From Paenibacillus polymyxa (lineage in GTDB: Bacteria; Bacillota; Bacilli; Paenibacillales; Paenibacillaceae), in assembly GCF_015710975.1 (NCBI RefSeq), contig NZ_CP049783.1:4383501-4447500 (forward strand): a DNA stretch of 64,000 nucleotides, written 5' to 3'. Under the pieces are notes generated by a model. That model was given only the letters and a program-made list of their open reading frames with translations, did no database searches and was not told the DNA's origin. This document shows, piece after piece, positions 18,120-24,916 of the stretch. Numbering within the stretch: the first letter of the stretch is position 1; each line of letters starts with the position of its first letter. The translations under genes were made by a program, and so were the position numbers.

Positions 18120-18127
18120 TAATCTTC

Positions 18128-18156
18128 TTGACAATATTAAATGTTGGGAGTATTCT
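18128..18156 (+). promoter_or_regulatory. rightward promoter opposite the repressor
   Basis: TTGACA at 18128-18133, 17-bp spacer, TATTCT at 18151-18156. It lies between the two operators, with operator 2 covering the expected transcription start. It likely drives the 18450 gene. Confidence 0.7.
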
Positions 18157-18164
18157 TGCGTTAG

Positions 18165-18180
18165 GTACAAAACTTTGTAC
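18165..18180. promoter_or_regulatory. palindromic operator 2
   Basis: GTACAAA-AC-TTTGTAC. Its centre lies 62 bp from the centre of operator 1, close to six helical turns, so a dimer of dimers could loop or bridge the two. Confidence 0.75.
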
Positions 18181-18449
18181 TTCGCTATAATGCTTAAATA
18201 AAATCATTGTACCAAGGAGAAAGTAACCAGCACTTTAGAAAAATTTGAATCCAAGCAAGCGAGGCGATAAAAGAGAAACTATTAACAGAAACATTTGAAT
18301 TTAAAAATATATCTTCATCAAAACATCATCTAGTCCCAAATATTTGAAACCACGTAGGTGTATCGTCGTATATCCATATATAACCTTTGACGCATGGGTA
18401 CCACATGCAAACAAATTATTCTTCGCAGATGCGAAAAGGAGAAAGAGCA

Positions 18450-18932
18450 ATGACCATTATTTTAAGAAAAGAGACAAAAACTTTTCAAAAGCAAAACATC
18501 TCATATACATACAGCACAGGAAAAACACTTCATAATAATGAAATTACTTTTGAAGAAGTTTTAGAAAAATTCGGGATTGGGCCTAATCGCACTATTCTAA
18601 TCAGTAAGATGAGATTTTTTCTTAAAACAGTTGACCAGTTATATGAATTTGTTGAGAGATTGCCTTTGGAAACAGCCGACCTACCTGAACAGTCTTTGCT
18701 TTCTAAAATCAGAAGAGAAAGGATAGACACTTGCAGTTATATTAATGTGAACAGTTTTCTTTATGATTTTTATCGCAACAAGAGACTAGCTTTAGAAAAA
18801 TTGTTTCAAGAACCGATGAATCAATTCAAATTGAGCCAACTTGAGACAAAAGGTCCTTATGAAATTTATAGTGCTCGTCAGGAAAAAGGGAAATACTGTA
18901 CAGCGGTAGAAGTATCACTATCTCTTATGTAA
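18450..18932 (+). CDS. unknown protein under the repressor-controlled promoter
   Basis: 160 aa, not recognised. The ATG at 18450 follows AAAAGGAGAAAGAGC. The protein is mixed alpha/beta with no membrane segment: ILRKETKTFQKQNISYTYSTGKTLHNN at the start, then charged helices (EEVLEKFGIGP, KTVDQLYEFVERLP, LSKIRRERIDTC). It is the first good gene downstream of the operator-flanked rightward promoter, which makes it a candidate early lytic or anti-repressor function by position only. The ~290-bp leader (18157-18449) contains fragments of a possible decayed small ORF in two frames but nothing convincing. A strong terminator follows. Confidence 0.65.
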   Translation: MTIILRKETKTFQKQNISYTYSTGKTLHNNEITFEEVLEKFGIGPNRTILISKMRFFLKTVDQLYEFVERLPLETADLPEQSLLSKIRRERIDTCSYINVNSFLYDFYRNKRLALEKLFQEPMNQFKLSQLETKGPYEIYSARQEKGKYCTAVEVSLSLM

Positions 18933-18939
18933 GTAAAAA

Positions 18940-18980
18940 AGCCTCTACGGGAACATTCTTGTAGAGGCTGAGTATTTTTT
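18940..18980 (+). terminator. terminator of the 18450 gene
   Basis: AGCCTCTAC (18940-18948) pairs with GTAGAGGCT (18961-18969), with TATTTTTT just after. Confidence 0.85.
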
Positions 18981-19395
18981 AAACTTTGTAAAATTATCAT
19001 TTTATCGTGACAACCTAGTGTAAAAGACACACTACACTGGAATAGACACAATAATATTAACAATACTCCTATCAAATAAGGAGCAACAATAATGTATAGA
19101 TGTGGACGACTCATAAAGGGGAAACTCTTCTTACAGACTTGGGATGGTCAATTAATCAGTCTGAAAGTGCTGGCTCAAGCCAACAGGTAGGCGTATGAAA
19201 AGGAAGCTGAAACAAGAGAGAATATATATATAGGAGTCAAGGAGGGTTAAACTTAGCTCTCCTTTGATATGTAAGCGGCTAGAAGTAGGCGTTTTTTTAT
19301 TAGCCTTATTATAGCTTCATTGCTGTTAAAAAAAATATAATGTATGATTAAACATAAATAGATATTTTTACAATACTTTAGAAGGAGATGAATAA
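18981..19395. other. gene-poor interval
   Basis: No convincing gene. It holds a 12-bp wobble-containing stem AAGGAGGGTTAA/TTAGCTCTCCTT (about 19239-19264) and a weak GCGGCTA/TAGGCG hairpin before TTTTTTTA (about 19273-19300), which may end an upstream transcript. A ribosome site GAAGGAGATG at its end belongs to the 19396 gene. Short peptides can be read near 19086-19250 but lack start signals. Confidence 0.4.
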
Positions 19396-19620
19396 ATGAA
19401 TAGAAGAGCGGCTGGAGTCTCATTTTGTTTTATAGCAACTATACTATATGTGTCGAGATATTTTATTGTAACAAACGGTGTAGTAAACTATGCTGATTCA
19501 CCATTGGATATAGCATTGAATAGGTTAAAAGGACATGACGTTCTACTTATACTCAGTATAATCGCTTTAATTATAGGAGTAACTTATATCATCATAGAGG
19601 AAATTAGAAAAGGAAAGTAA
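19396..19620 (+). CDS. small two-helix membrane protein
   Basis: 74 aa with two membrane spans (about residues 7-25 and 48-66) and a short outer loop with YADSPLDIALNRLKGHD between them; it ends in EEIRKGK. The ATG follows AGAAGGAGATGAATAA, an excellent ribosome site. Not recognised. In an accessory arm of a prophage such proteins may act in superinfection exclusion or as conversion factors, but there is no direct evidence. Confidence 0.7.
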   Translation: MNRRAAGVSFCFIATILYVSRYFIVTNGVVNYADSPLDIALNRLKGHDVLLILSIIALIIGVTYIIIEEIRKGK

Positions 19621-19681
19621 ATTAGATTGTTTGAATTGAATTTTTATTGCGGAGTATTAACTATATGAGCATATACAGAAT

Positions 19682-19714
19682 AAGGAGGCTACCCTTTCTC
19701 GGGATAACCTCCTT
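19682..19714. terminator. shared hairpin between convergent genes
   Basis: AAGGAGG (19682-19688) pairs with CCTCCTT (19708-19714), with partial inner pairing. It lies between the stops of the converging 19396 and 19719 genes and may end both transcripts. Confidence 0.45.
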
Positions 19715-19718
19715 TGAA

Positions 19719-20459
19719 TTAATTGATAGGGGCAGTTTTAACGGTTAAGATACCGTCAGTACGACCACTAACCTCTCTTGCGATGTATATTTCAGTGTAT
19801 TTATTTGTTCTCACTGAACCATTCAATGAATAATATTCTTTCAAATAACCGAAAGATTTATCCATAATAGGCGTAAATTCAGCCCAACTCATATAATTAG
19901 GTCTTATAGTAGTGGTTGTTGTATCAGAGAAAGTAGTGGTTTTAGACCAGCCACCTCCTAAAGTTCCTGTAACAGCATTTTTGTGCTCATAGGAAAGACT
20001 AATATTTGCTTGCCATGTCTGACTTGTAGAAGAGGAAATTGCTCTTGTAGCATTATCTTGAGTTCGATTATATACATATGGGGAAACACGTTTTCTAAGA
20101 GAATCCATAGGTACAGCAGATTTGAATGTAGATTGTTCATATCGCCAATAGTATTCGTTAATTGCATTTGGTGTAATAGCGCCGTTATTTTGTGAATTTT
20201 TTTTGCTAGAATCTTTATCTAATTCTAATTGTGCGCTCTTATTTGCCTCTTCTTCCTGAGCTTTGTAAGCCTGTAATTCATCTTGGCTGAGTTCAACTAA
20301 CCCATTGTCAGTTACACGGTAAGCCTGAACAATCTCACCTTCGACGGCTGGTTTTGCTGAAATGGAATCATCATTACTAGATGAGGCGTACACACCAGTA
20401 GGGAGTAACATTAATCCAACCAGAAGTAGACTTGAGAATCTAGCAGCTAATTTCTTCAT
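19719..20459 (-). CDS. secreted protein of unknown function
   Basis: 246 aa. A clear signal peptide (MKKLAARFSSLLLVGLMLLPTGVYA) is followed by a charged Glu/Lys/Ser-rich region to about residue 95. A folded domain comes next, with aromatic and Ser/Thr-rich beta segments (TWQANISLSYEHKNAVTGTLGGGWSKTTTFSDTTTTT), which look like exposed strands of a beta-sandwich or pore-like protein. GEIVQAYRVTDNGLVELS after the signal is a small repeat-like motif. Ribosome site AAGGAGG; its own promoter lies at 20489-20518. Not recognised. As a separately expressed, exported product in a prophage it is a lysogenic-conversion candidate. Confidence 0.75.
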   Translation of the reverse strand: MKKLAARFSSLLLVGLMLLPTGVYASSSNDDSISAKPAVEGEIVQAYRVTDNGLVELSQDELQAYKAQEEEANKSAQLELDKDSSKKNSQNNGAITPNAINEYYWRYEQSTFKSAVPMDSLRKRVSPYVYNRTQDNATRAISSSTSQTWQANISLSYEHKNAVTGTLGGGWSKTTTFSDTTTTTIRPNYMSWAEFTPIMDKSFGYLKEYYSLNGSVRTNKYTEIYIAREVSGRTDGILTVKTAPIN

Positions 20460-20488
20460 TTTTTTCCTCCTTTTTTAAATATGAGTAT

Positions 20489-20518
20489 AGTATATCTATC
20501 ATTTTATGTTAAAGTCAA
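20489..20518 (-). promoter_or_regulatory. promoter of the 19719 gene
   Basis: Reverse strand TTGACT (20518-20513), 18-bp spacer, TATACT (20494-20489). It lies 30 bp upstream of the start codon. Confidence 0.65.
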
Positions 20519-20728
20519 CCTATAAAAGGAAAAATAGTCCATATATAATTACAGTAGGAGAGAAGCATTAGATTTATCATAATTAATTGAAGTAATGTGA
20601 GTGAGTCTAAATACTAAACATATATCTTATTGTTGGATTTATTTAAATATGAAACAAAATTCTTCCTTAATGTTGGTACATTGTGCTAATATACTAGGTA
20701 TATAATACTAAAAAGGGGTTGTGTAAGA

Positions 20729-21343
20729 GTGAAAAAGAAAGTATTAGCTAGTTCATTTGCCTTAGTGTTGATTCTTTCCAGTGCTACAGCATATGCTCAT
20801 CCGGGTAGAACTGATTCAAATGGTGGGCATTATTGTCGTACTAACTGTGCTAAGTGGGGACTTCAAGACGGGGAATATCACTATCATAATGGTGGAGGAT
20901 CTTCTTCACGTAGTTCCTCATCTTCGAGTTCAAGTAAATCAACTCCTAAAAAGAGCGCTGCAAAGCCTAAAGCAGCGAAGCCAGCTTATAAAGAATCTGG
21001 ATTAAGAGTTTATGTAAACGGAAATAAATTAAGTTTTAGTAGTGAGCCATTGATTTATCAGAATACCAATTTGGTTCCACTTCGTGAGATTGCTGAAGGT
21101 TTGGGTGCTACCCTGAACTATGATAATAATAGTGGCACAATTGGCGTAACTAAAGGAAATAGTAAAATGACACTTACCATTGGAAGCAAAATAGTGTTTT
21201 ACAATGGATCATCTGAAACAGTGAGTGCAGCACCTAAAGTAATAAAAGGAGTTACCTATGTTCCTGCTCAGGTTTTTGCTAGGGGATTAGGTGCAGGGAT
21301 TGAATTAGACAGCATTAATAACTCTCTGAAAATAACATATTAG
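20729..21343 (+). CDS. secreted YHYH / copper-amine-oxidase-N-like domain protein
   Basis: 204 aa from a GTG start. Signal peptide (first ~23 residues, ending AYA), then a YHYH-type Cys/His motif (HPGRTDSNGGHYCRTNCAKWGLQDGEYHYHNGGG), a serine-rich linker, and a C-terminal domain of the copper-amine-oxidase N-terminal (stalk) type: LRVYVNGNKLSFSSEPLIYQNTNLVPLREIAEGLGATLNYDN and VTYVPAQVFARGLG. Such stalk domains are common on surface proteins of Paenibacillus and relatives. The YHYH part may bind metal. The protein probably lies outside the cell or bound to the wall. A perfect 12-bp-stem terminator follows. Accessory prophage gene. Confidence 0.8.
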   Translation: MKKKVLASSFALVLILSSATAYAHPGRTDSNGGHYCRTNCAKWGLQDGEYHYHNGGGSSSRSSSSSSSSKSTPKKSAAKPKAAKPAYKESGLRVYVNGNKLSFSSEPLIYQNTNLVPLREIAEGLGATLNYDNNSGTIGVTKGNSKMTLTIGSKIVFYNGSSETVSAAPKVIKGVTYVPAQVFARGLGAGIELDSINNSLKITY

Positions 21344-21394
21344 AGCCATGTAAATGAGCTAGAGAAGTTTTTTAATCAACCTAATACACCAATT

Positions 21395-21440
21395 AAAGTA
21401 TCACAGGTTTTAGAAAGTTACATAAATCTGTGATACTTTT
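21395..21440 (+). terminator. terminator of the YHYH gene
   Basis: AAAGTATCACAG (21395-21406) pairs perfectly with CTGTGATACTTT (21428-21439), followed by TCTGC. Confidence 0.75.
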
Positions 21441-21520
21441 CTGCTTGTACATTGATAATGTGTTGTTAGTAAAACCATGATTTTATCTTATATAAAATAT
21501 TATAAAAAGGAGCTAAGTGT

Positions 21521-22252
21521 ATGAGTAGTCCACAAATTGATACAAAGAAGTGGTATAACAAATGGTGGGTTTTATTAATTATCTTTTTTATTGTTGCTGG
21601 GCTTGCTGCCGCTGTGAAGAAAGACGAACCCACTGCAACTCAACAATCGCAATCTGTGTCAAAGCAAGATGCAAAGGAAGAATCCAAGGAAGTTGTAAAG
21701 CAGGAGCCAAAGGAAACATCAAAGGAAGAGACCGAAGAAGCACCTGTTAAAGCCGAAGCAATTCCACAAACTGAAAAGGTAAAGGAAACGGTATCTACAA
21801 AATCTGTTGATCAAGTAACGTTTAAACAGTATGCATCCAATATAACTGGACGTACTTTTATAAAAAATATTTTTATAAAAGATAATAAAGGCTCGATTGA
21901 TTTTTATGGTACTTACTCTGATTATAAAAAAGGGAATCCATCTAGTCTTATCAAAAAGGAAGAATATGAAGATTATTTCAGCACAAAGGAAATTCAGAAA
22001 ATACTAGTTGGTGAAAGTGCTAGATTACTACGTCAATTTCCTGATTTAAACGCCATCTCAATAGTTTTGCCTTTTGATGGCAGGACATATTCAATCAACT
22101 TAGATAGAAGTAGCCTGAATAATTTCTTAGGGTATAAAATCGAAAGTTTGAGCACCGAGGACAGATCCTGGAACGACCAATTCTCTGATCCATACATCTA
22201 TGATAAATCCAATCGGCAAAAGTTCTTTGACACATTCGTCAAAATTAATTAA
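21521..22252 (+). CDS. membrane-anchored protein with Lys/Glu-rich stalk
   Basis: 243 aa. One N-terminal membrane helix (WWVLLIIFFIVAGLAAAV, about residues 14-31) is followed by a stalk of Lys/Glu/Thr/Gln repeats (SKQDAKEESKEVVKQEPKETS and on to ~95) and a C-terminal domain of ~145 residues. That domain includes IKNIFIKDNKGSIDFYGTYSDYKKGN and AISIVLPFDGRTYSINLD. The N-terminus inside/C-terminus outside topology is inferred from the charge pattern. Ribosome site AAAAGGAGC precedes the ATG. Not recognised. It is flanked by terminators on both sides and so expressed on its own. Confidence 0.7.
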   Translation: MSSPQIDTKKWYNKWWVLLIIFFIVAGLAAAVKKDEPTATQQSQSVSKQDAKEESKEVVKQEPKETSKEETEEAPVKAEAIPQTEKVKETVSTKSVDQVTFKQYASNITGRTFIKNIFIKDNKGSIDFYGTYSDYKKGNPSSLIKKEEYEDYFSTKEIQKILVGESARLLRQFPDLNAISIVLPFDGRTYSINLDRSSLNNFLGYKIESLSTEDRSWNDQFSDPYIYDKSNRQKFFDTFVKIN

Positions 22253-22259
22253 TTGTAAG

Positions 22260-22285
22260 GGCGTGGGCAACCACGTCTTTTTTGT
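22260..22285 (+). terminator. terminator of the 21521 gene
   Basis: GGCGTGG-GCAA-CCACGTC followed by TTTTTTGTTTT. Confidence 0.85.
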
Positions 22286-22649
22286 TTTCTATTTATAGTA
22301 TAAGAAAGTTGAATGATAGATTAAAATGTAGTTTAGTCTATGAATCTAAATAAATATCACACATTGACCTATGGCTCTAACAATGAAATTAAGAGTCTGC
22401 TAATTTAAAACAGTTAGATTTGTATCCTAGTTAACTACATATGTGAATCAGGCGATGATACCGCTAATCAAAAATCATCGCAAACTACCCCAAAAGGTAT
22501 CTCAAGCACATATATGAAAGGTATATGATTTTATGCCAAAAGATGGTACAATCAAGAACGTTAGAACATTTTACTACTTGTTTCACAACTACATAATAAT
22601 TTTAACTGTGCATCGCATTATGAGTTCACGTTGAAAGGGTGGTTTATCG
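22286..22649. other. leader of the peptide-signalling locus, no gene seen
   Basis: AT-rich and non-coding on both strands as far as I can see. It contains a direct repeat AAAGGTAT (about 22493-22500 and 22517-22524) and the extended -10 at 22544-22552, leaving a leader of about 90 nt before the receptor gene. Receptor-binding sites would be expected here or in front of a target gene. Confidence 0.4.
22544..22552 (+). promoter_or_regulatory. extended -10 promoter candidate of the receptor gene
   Basis: TGGTACAAT, one base from the ATGGTATAAT element at three other prophage promoters. No clear -35. Confidence 0.4.
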
Positions 22650-24065
22650 ATGAAAATTACACCCACGATTAGAGCAGAATTGGAACATTTTCTACAACAA
22701 GAAAACTTAACATTATCGCAATTTGGACAAATTACAGGGATGAATAGGGGAATAATAAGTAGCATTGTAACAGGTAATAAATCCATGTCTATTAACCAGC
22801 TCGACCGAATTACTGAAGCTATGGGTTTACCAGAAGGCCACTTTTACGACTTGTTTATAGAAAACTACATCATAGACACTCCCCCGAATATGAGACGGAT
22901 CGAGCCATTTTTATTTCGCTGTGCGGAGTTGGACAAGTTAGATGCAATCCGTCGAGTGGTGGGAGCCATCATGGACAATCTGCTGTATTCACCCAAGCTA
23001 TTTGAAATTGCAGAAGAATTATTGTCGCAGGGGCGACATGAGGCTGCATTGATACTCTATGAGGGGGTAGCTGAAGCGGAGAGATATCAACATTCGGAAC
23101 GTTTGGCAGTCTGTCAATATCGCATATTCACGATTCAAATCGGAGACGATCAAAGCCGTAATATCAGGGCAGCAGCAGTGTTTGAGGCTTTTGTTGAGCG
23201 CCTTGATGAAATAGATCAACTTGACGCATTGAAGGATTTAGCCAACGTGTATAGGTCTTTGCGTAAATGGGATAAGGTTGATGAAATAGCGAGAAAAATG
23301 AAGCAGAAAGCAAAAACTCAATATTTGTTAAAACATCAACATAAGAATCGAGAGTGTGACGAGTATAAGAAGTTGAGTCGCCCTTTGTTTGTATACATTT
23401 CCTATGCTGACCTGCTGTGTGCAGGTGTCTACGAAGCCCAAGGCGATTACAACCAAGCCCTACAATATACATACGCCTATGCTGATTTAGATTGGGTTAA
23501 AGAGACAGACGAAGATACCAAACACTGGATCAGCTTGTTTCAACATTGGGCGCAAGCTAACGTTATTGTGAACAAGCTTTTATCTGGGGATATGAAGGTC
23601 TTAAATGATTATGTAGAATATATTGCTGCATCGTCAGATACAACTGACCAAGATAGGGTTACCCAACTGCTGAACATTATGATGACGGCAAACCGATACC
23701 AGATAGACGTAAATGATATACTTCAGCGTTTTGAAACGGATGTTAATTCACTTTTGCAATTGCCTCAATTTAATGATGTATATACTCAACATGTGATTCC
23801 AGAACAATTTGCACGTTTGGGATACGAATTGGCTTATTATTATTTGCATCAAGGTACATACGACGATGGCTTTAAATACTTGATGTATTCACTGGTAAGT
23901 TATCATAGACTAAACAATGAGACTTATTTCATAAAATGTTTGGTGTTGTTTGAGCGTTATCGAGTTTATGCAGTATCCGAAACCAAGGCAGCATATTTAG
24001 AATTTATTGAAAGGGTGTGGATAGCTGATGTTAAGAAAAATGGCGCTATTGATCGTCGCAACTAG
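22650..24065 (+). CDS. RRNPP-class peptide-receptor regulator (AimR/AloR-like)
   Basis: 471 aa. Residues 1-65 form a Cro/CI-type HTH (LTLSQFGQITGMNRGIISSIVTGNKSMSINQLDRITEAMGLPEGHFYDLF). The remaining ~400 residues are all-helical with TPR-like repeats, e.g. FEIAEELLSQGRHEAALILYEGVAEAERY, YADLLCAGVYEAQGDYNQALQYTYAYADL and ELAYYYLHQGTYDDGFKYLMYSLVSY. This HTH-plus-TPR plan defines the Rap-Rgg-NprR-PlcR-PrgX group, in which a secreted and re-imported peptide binds the TPR cleft. AimR of phi3T is about 380 aa; this is longer and in that respect closer to Paenibacillus receptors such as AloR. Ribosome site GAAAGGGTGG lies 7 nt before the ATG. Its 3' end overlaps the first of two peptide genes by 38 nt, the typical receptor-peptide arrangement. 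Likely role: a density-sensing switch for lysis-lysogeny or another prophage decision. Confidence 0.88.
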   Translation: MKITPTIRAELEHFLQQENLTLSQFGQITGMNRGIISSIVTGNKSMSINQLDRITEAMGLPEGHFYDLFIENYIIDTPPNMRRIEPFLFRCAELDKLDAIRRVVGAIMDNLLYSPKLFEIAEELLSQGRHEAALILYEGVAEAERYQHSERLAVCQYRIFTIQIGDDQSRNIRAAAVFEAFVERLDEIDQLDALKDLANVYRSLRKWDKVDEIARKMKQKAKTQYLLKHQHKNRECDEYKKLSRPLFVYISYADLLCAGVYEAQGDYNQALQYTYAYADLDWVKETDEDTKHWISLFQHWAQANVIVNKLLSGDMKVLNDYVEYIAASSDTTDQDRVTQLLNIMMTANRYQIDVNDILQRFETDVNSLLQLPQFNDVYTQHVIPEQFARLGYELAYYYLHQGTYDDGFKYLMYSLVSYHRLNNETYFIKCLVLFERYRVYAVSETKAAYLEFIERVWIADVKKNGAIDRRN

Positions 24066-24150
24066 TTTTCTGTTTATCGTGACGTTACCTGTTCAGACTG
24101 ATGGTCAACACCAGAATATCGTGCTTTATGATCAACATGGGGGAGCTTAA
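24028..24150 (+). CDS. AimP/Phr-like pre-pro-peptide 1, C-terminus YDQHGGA
   Basis: 40 aa. A basic N-terminus (MLRK) and a hydrophobic core (ALLIVATSFLFIVTLPV, residues 6-22) form an export signal. A short polar pro-region (QTDGQHQNIVL) leads to the C-terminus YDQHGGA. By analogy with arbitrium peptides, which are cut to the last six residues and end in Gly-Ala (SAIRGA in phi3T, GMPRGA in SPbeta), the mature signal may be DQHGGA. The exact cut is inferred. The ATG lies 7 nt after AAGGGTGTGG, a ribosome site inside the receptor coding region, and the gene overlaps the receptor's last 38 nt in another frame. A near copy follows. Confidence 0.82.
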   Translation: MLRKMALLIVATSFLFIVTLPVQTDGQHQNIVLYDQHGGA

Positions 24151-24180
24151 TAAAACTTATTGAAAAGGTGTGGTTAAACA

Positions 24181-24303
24181 ATGTTGAAGAAAACGGTAAT
24201 GTTGATCATTGCGAGTAGTTTTTTGTTTACCTTAGCTGTCCCTATTTATGTGGATGGTCATATTGGAGGATTTCAAGTCTTTGCAACACATGGAGGAGCA
24301 TAG
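24181..24303 (+). CDS. AimP/Phr-like pre-pro-peptide 2, C-terminus FATHGGA
   Basis: Also exactly 40 aa and clearly a paralogue of peptide 1. It has the same MLKK start, hydrophobic core (VMLIIASSFLFTLAVPI), a DG at the same position (25-26) and the same HGGA end, but a divergent penultimate part, so the predicted signal is ATHGGA. The ribosome site (AAAAGGTGTGG) is the duplicated counterpart of that of peptide 1, at a constant offset of 153 bp. Substitutions are concentrated in the pro-region and the two residues before HGGA. No further gene lies before the bidirectional terminator at 24395, so the receptor and both peptides seem to be one transcript. Confidence 0.82.
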   Translation: MLKKTVMLIIASSFLFTLAVPIYVDGHIGGFQVFATHGGA

Positions 24304-24394
24304 CAATAAATCTAAATGTTCCAACTATATTTCTAACTTTTTGATTAGTGCTAAATTAATTACACTTAATCACGGTGTAGAGGTTTAGTGATAA

Positions 24395-24436
24395 AAAAAG
24401 GGAAACCCTCATTAATCTTGAGAGTTCCCCTTTGAT
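24395..24436. terminator. bidirectional terminator between the signalling locus and the late arm
   Basis: AAAGGGAAAC-CCTC pairs with GAG-GTTCCCCTTT around an ATTAATCTT loop, with A/T-runs on both sides. It ends the rightward peptide transcript and the leftward late transcript. Confidence 0.75.
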
Positions 24437-24437
24437 T

Positions 24438-24851
24438 TTACTGTTTTACTGGTGTTGCTGCTACTGACGTATCCAATAATCGGATACCTTTATGGACTAG
24501 AATTTCGATTAACTTCAATTCTTTATCGGTTGGTGTAACTTCCAGCCTATTCAACAATCCATCAACTGTTTCAACGGCTACCTTTTCCTTTTGTTCAAAA
24601 GTTAAAGTATCATTGGAATAATTATGTACATATTCAATTACTTCACTTGCCACATCTAAAACAAAATTAGCTTTGCCTTTATGCTGTTCAGCAATTGGAA
24701 GAACCTCTAAAATCAAATTGCCTACATCGACACTCCCAAGAATACTATCCGTATCACTCAGATTAACACCTCTTTTTTTAAACCAAGCAATAACCAATAC
24801 GCCTAATAGCACAAACAACACTGTTCCACCAATAATATAGATATCATTCAC
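24438..24851 (-). CDS. small membrane-anchored protein, holin LLH-like candidate
   Basis: 137 aa from a GTG after AAGGAG. One N-terminal helix (YIIGGTVLFVLLGVLVIAWF, about residues 5-24) is followed by a long charged helical part with coiled-coil character (LILEVLPIAEQHKGKANFVLDVASEVIEYVHNY, EQKEKVAVETVDGLLNRL). This plan resembles the phage holin LLH type, where one helix precedes a soluble tail. It is the last gene of the leftward late arm, three genes after the endolysin/holin pair is begun. A role in lysis is inferred from position and topology. Confidence 0.55.
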   Translation of the reverse strand: MNDIYIIGGTVLFVLLGVLVIAWFKKRGVNLSDTDSILGSVDVGNLILEVLPIAEQHKGKANFVLDVASEVIEYVHNYSNDTLTFEQKEKVAVETVDGLLNRLEVTPTDKELKLIEILVHKGIRLLDTSVAATPVKQ

Positions 24852-24873
24852 TTTAAATTTCTCCTTGTTATAA

Positions 24874-24905
24874 GAATAAAAAGAGAGGAACCTTTATCCC
24901 TCTCT
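24874..24905 (-). terminator. terminator of the 24917 gene
   Basis: Reverse strand AGAGAGG/CCTCTCT stem followed by TTTTTATTC. Confidence 0.8.
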
Positions 24906-24916
24906 GTTTAAAGCTA

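Larger units (their letters stand above)
24004..24303 (+). repeat. tandem duplication of the peptide gene with its ribosome site
   Basis: Unit 1 starts at TTATTGAAAGGGTGTGG (24004-24020) and unit 2 at TTATTGAAAAGGTGTGG (24157-24173), a fixed offset of 153 bp that continues through both peptide genes. In unit 1 the lead part is receptor coding sequence; in unit 2 the copy survives as leader only. Confidence 0.8.

Noticed and set aside
18184..18449. Two-frame remnant of a small ORF after AAGGAG
   Set aside because: No start codon and a frame break; not counted as a gene.
19086..19250. Peptide fragments (for example THKGETLLTDLGWSINQS and MKRKLKQERIYIGV) that faintly recall the C-terminus of TnpB-like transposases
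   Set aside because: No start, no conserved catalytic part, too short; resemblance may be chance.
24304..24394. An aimX-like gene or small RNA downstream of the peptides
   Set aside because: Only AT-rich sequence with a loose GATTA/TAATC repeat; no ORF with a ribosome site and no promoter.
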